DNA of 39,130 bases from UBA9464 sp003445095 (GTDB taxonomy: Bacteria; Verrucomicrobiota; Verrucomicrobiia; Limisphaerales; UBA9464): contig DAOMZG010000028.1 of assembly GCA_035437945.1 (NCBI GenBank), forward strand, positions 1 to 39,130. Direction: 5' to 3'. Positions 37,538 to 39,130 of the stretch are shown here, piece by piece. Position 1 is the first letter of the stretch, and every line of letters begins with the position of its first letter. The notes below the pieces were generated by a model. The model did no database searches. It saw only the letters and a list, made by a program, of their open reading frames with translations, and was not told the origin of the DNA. The position numbers and the translations under genes are program-made.

Positions 37538-38188
37538 ATGAATATTCGAACAAAAATGACTTTGCTTGCAGGCCTTGCCAGTGTCGGGCCTGCGTTGGCG
37601 CTGCCGATCACGTCGGTGACCTTTGGTCCGTGGACGTCGGTGGGGAGTTTTGAGACAGCGTTTCTGGATTTGACCGGACCCGCGGGCGTCGCTGATTTTT
37701 CGGTGACCTTTAGCGCGTCGGGGACATTTCGGGCGGCCGATGGTACTCCGAATAATACGCTTGAGACCTACACGCTGAAATACGGTCTCGTGTCGGTGAG
37801 TCTGTCCTCCGCGAGCGGCATACTCATTCCAGATCCGGTGGTAGTTAACTTTGTCGATGTGGGAGTGGTGGTGAACTACTTGACTCCGGCCACAGGGACG
37901 CCGGCGGAGTGGCCGGATATTCCGTATTCAATTGGTCCTCTAACGCAAACGATTCAAGTGCCTTTCTCTGGGGCTGGGTTCCCTGGGGTTGAGGGGTTCA
38001 CCATCGATTGGACGACCTTGAGTGCGTTTTCAGCGGCCGGTGGAAAAGGGGTAGCGAGCTTCACTGAGAATCCCGTGATCAGCGGCGAGTTATCCATTTC
38101 ATCGTCCGTTCCGGAATCCCGGGGTAGTGCAATCGTCGGCGGGTTGAGCCTGTTGGCCCTGGCGGGACTGCGACGTCGTAAAGCGTAG
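37538..38188 (+). CDS. Small PEP-CTERM protein
   Basis: A 216-residue exported protein. Signal MNIRTKMTLLAGLASVGPAL is probably cleaved near residue 22. The C-terminus has a variant PEP-CTERM: VPES, then the hydrophobic stretch AIVGGLSLLALAGL and the basic end RRRKA. The body (SVTFGPWTSVGSFETAFLDL, later VVNFVDVGVVVNYLTP) is beta-rich and of no family I can name. It sits between two paralogous choice-of-anchor proteins and is followed by a good intrinsic terminator at 38220. The exosortase that would process it is not in the window. An envelope or exopolysaccharide-associated role is inferred from the sorting signal only. Confidence 0.83.
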   Translation: MNIRTKMTLLAGLASVGPALALPITSVTFGPWTSVGSFETAFLDLTGPAGVADFSVTFSASGTFRAADGTPNNTLETYTLKYGLVSVSLSSASGILIPDPVVVNFVDVGVVVNYLTPATGTPAEWPDIPYSIGPLTQTIQVPFSGAGFPGVEGFTIDWTTLSAFSAAGGKGVASFTENPVISGELSISSSVPESRGSAIVGGLSLLALAGLRRRKA

Positions 38189-38219
38189 TTCTCTGGGCGC
38201 AGGCGGACATAGCCGCGGG

Positions 38220-38247
38220 AGCCGGTCCTAGGGCCGGCTTATTTTTT
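38220..38247 (+). terminator. Rho-independent terminator after PEP-CTERM gene
   Basis: Stem AGCCGG/CCGGCT (38220-38225 with 38234-38239) with an 8-base loop, followed by a T-rich tract ending in six T (38242-38247). It lies 31 bases after the stop at 38188 and is the clearest intrinsic terminator in the window. Confidence 0.75.
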
Positions 38248-38323
38248 GGCGAGGATGTGTGGGCCAGGGCCGGAACGGAATCCACCTAGCAAGGCCACCA
38301 CAAATGCGCTCTAGTTTTCCAAG

Positions 38324-39130
38324 GTGACGAGAAGCATTAGATTTTGGAAAAGTGCCTTGGTCGTGTGGTCGTTCGCGGCTTGGATGGTTACTGGAAGCGC
38401 GGCGCGCTACAGCTCATCTTCACGCACTTTCACTCTCGGTCCTGGTGAAACAGCATTTGGGATCGAGGTCAGTCAGTTCGATCCCACGATCCATTCCGGG
38501 CCATTGACGCAAGTGCACGTGCGCATTGAGGCGACATGGGAGGGGCGCTTGGAGTTTTCGGGCGAAGGGCCCACGCGGATGGTGACTTATGAGTTGGGTG
38601 AAGCGGTGATATTGGTCCAGGGTGTCACGGCCGGACTGGTCGTTCCGGCTCCCCTTAAGCTCAAGCTGAACGGTACGCAGGAAGTCGCTGCCGGGGCCAC
38701 TCTAACGATCGTGAGTCAGACTAGCGGGGCACAACAGGCGGTGGTCATCGATGGGCCGATGATAGCGCCGTATCAAGGCAGCGGAACCGTGGCTTATGAC
38801 TTCGACTTTTCGGCGCTGTACTTGCCGTTACTGAGTACCTCTCCGATCAGTGTAGTCGGTTTGGCTTGCGACAGTCGCATCACCGGCCGGATCATAGTGG
38901 AATACTTCGACGGTGCGCCGCCGTTGGCGCGTGATGATGCTCTCGGGATAGTGGTTGGGCCGACGGTTGCTTGGTCAATCCAGACCTTCTTGGCCAACGA
39001 CACATCGGGGTCTGAGGGAGAGTTAGAGTTTTTGGACGTGTCTACGCACAGCGCGCAAGGGGCAGCGTTGGAGGTGGTGGGCGGGCAAGTTGTCTACCAT
39101 GCCGTAGCGGGATTCTCCGGGCCCGATTCA
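38324..39130 (+). CDS. Second choice-of-anchor protein, 5' part
   Basis: The frame is open from just after a stop at 38312 to the window edge, so the gene is cut at its 3' end. A GTG at 38324 begins a good signal peptide (TRSIRFWKSALVVWSFAAWM then VTGSAA); an ATG at 38384 would remove most of it. The mature part reads FTLGPGETAFGIEVSQFDPT and then PLTQVHVRIEATWEGRLEFS, close to the N-terminus of the protein at 34718. The following Ig-like domain also matches (PPLARDD ... WSIQTFLANDT ... GGQVVYHAVAGFSGPDS). It is therefore a tandem paralogue. Repeats like those of its sister probably follow downstream. The function is presumed surface attachment. Confidence 0.85.
   Translation, partial: MTRSIRFWKSALVVWSFAAWMVTGSAARYSSSSRTFTLGPGETAFGIEVSQFDPTIHSGPLTQVHVRIEATWEGRLEFSGEGPTRMVTYELGEAVILVQGVTAGLVVPAPLKLKLNGTQEVAAGATLTIVSQTSGAQQAVVIDGPMIAPYQGSGTVAYDFDFSALYLPLLSTSPISVVGLACDSRITGRIIVEYFDGAPPLARDDALGIVVGPTVAWSIQTFLANDTSGSEGELEFLDVSTHSAQGAALEVVGGQVVYHAVAGFSGPDS

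Noticed and set aside
1..39130. CRISPR arrays, transposases, integrases, rRNA genes
   Set aside because: No regularly spaced short repeats, transposase-like or integrase-like frames, or rRNA signatures were seen; the tandem repeats present encode protein modules.

Overview
The window reads as a draft-genome fragment of a bacterium of the Verrucomicrobiota (PVC group), probably close to the Pedosphaera/Limisphaerales lineage. The evidence is a giant PVC-type haem-binding CxxCH protein with beta-propeller, HEAT-like, LamG and cytochrome parts; two PEP-CTERM proteins; a Ser/Thr kinase with WD40 repeats sitting between two sigma factors; GC-rich REP-like hairpins between genes; and secreted proteins built from SdrD-B, putative-Ig and Calx-beta modules. 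Two runs of exactly 100 N lie inside repetitive genes and look like scaffold gaps of unknown length. Everything here is inferred by eye from translated sequence; no database search was run.

Left part (1-17.4 kb) is mostly housekeeping. It holds the 3' end of a sodium:solute (acetate-type) symporter, a thioredoxin-fold protein, glmS, the haem/LamG/propeller protein, zwf, guaA, a NatA/NatB-type ABC exporter pair, a secreted PQQ-like propeller, and an overlapping pair made of a membrane-anchored SRPBCC protein and a luciferase-family (DUF5519-like) protein.

Middle part (17.4-26.8 kb) holds a lipoprotein, a PEP-CTERM protein, an alginate-export-type outer membrane barrel with a G9 tract in its coding sequence, and a sigma / Ser-Thr kinase-WD40 / sigma cluster on the minus strand. 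This cluster looks like a signalling and transcription unit.

Right part (27.3-39.1 kb) is a plus-strand cell-surface locus. In order it encodes an SdrD-B repeat protein (interrupted by a gap), a gingipain-like C25 cysteine peptidase, a choice-of-anchor/putative-Ig/Calx-beta protein (interrupted by a gap), a small PEP-CTERM protein, and the 5' end of a second choice-of-anchor protein that is a tandem paralogue of the earlier one. The C-terminal domain of the SdrD-B protein resembles the N-terminal domain of the neighbouring peptidase, which suggests that the two products work together at the surface. This locus is the best candidate for an undescribed system.
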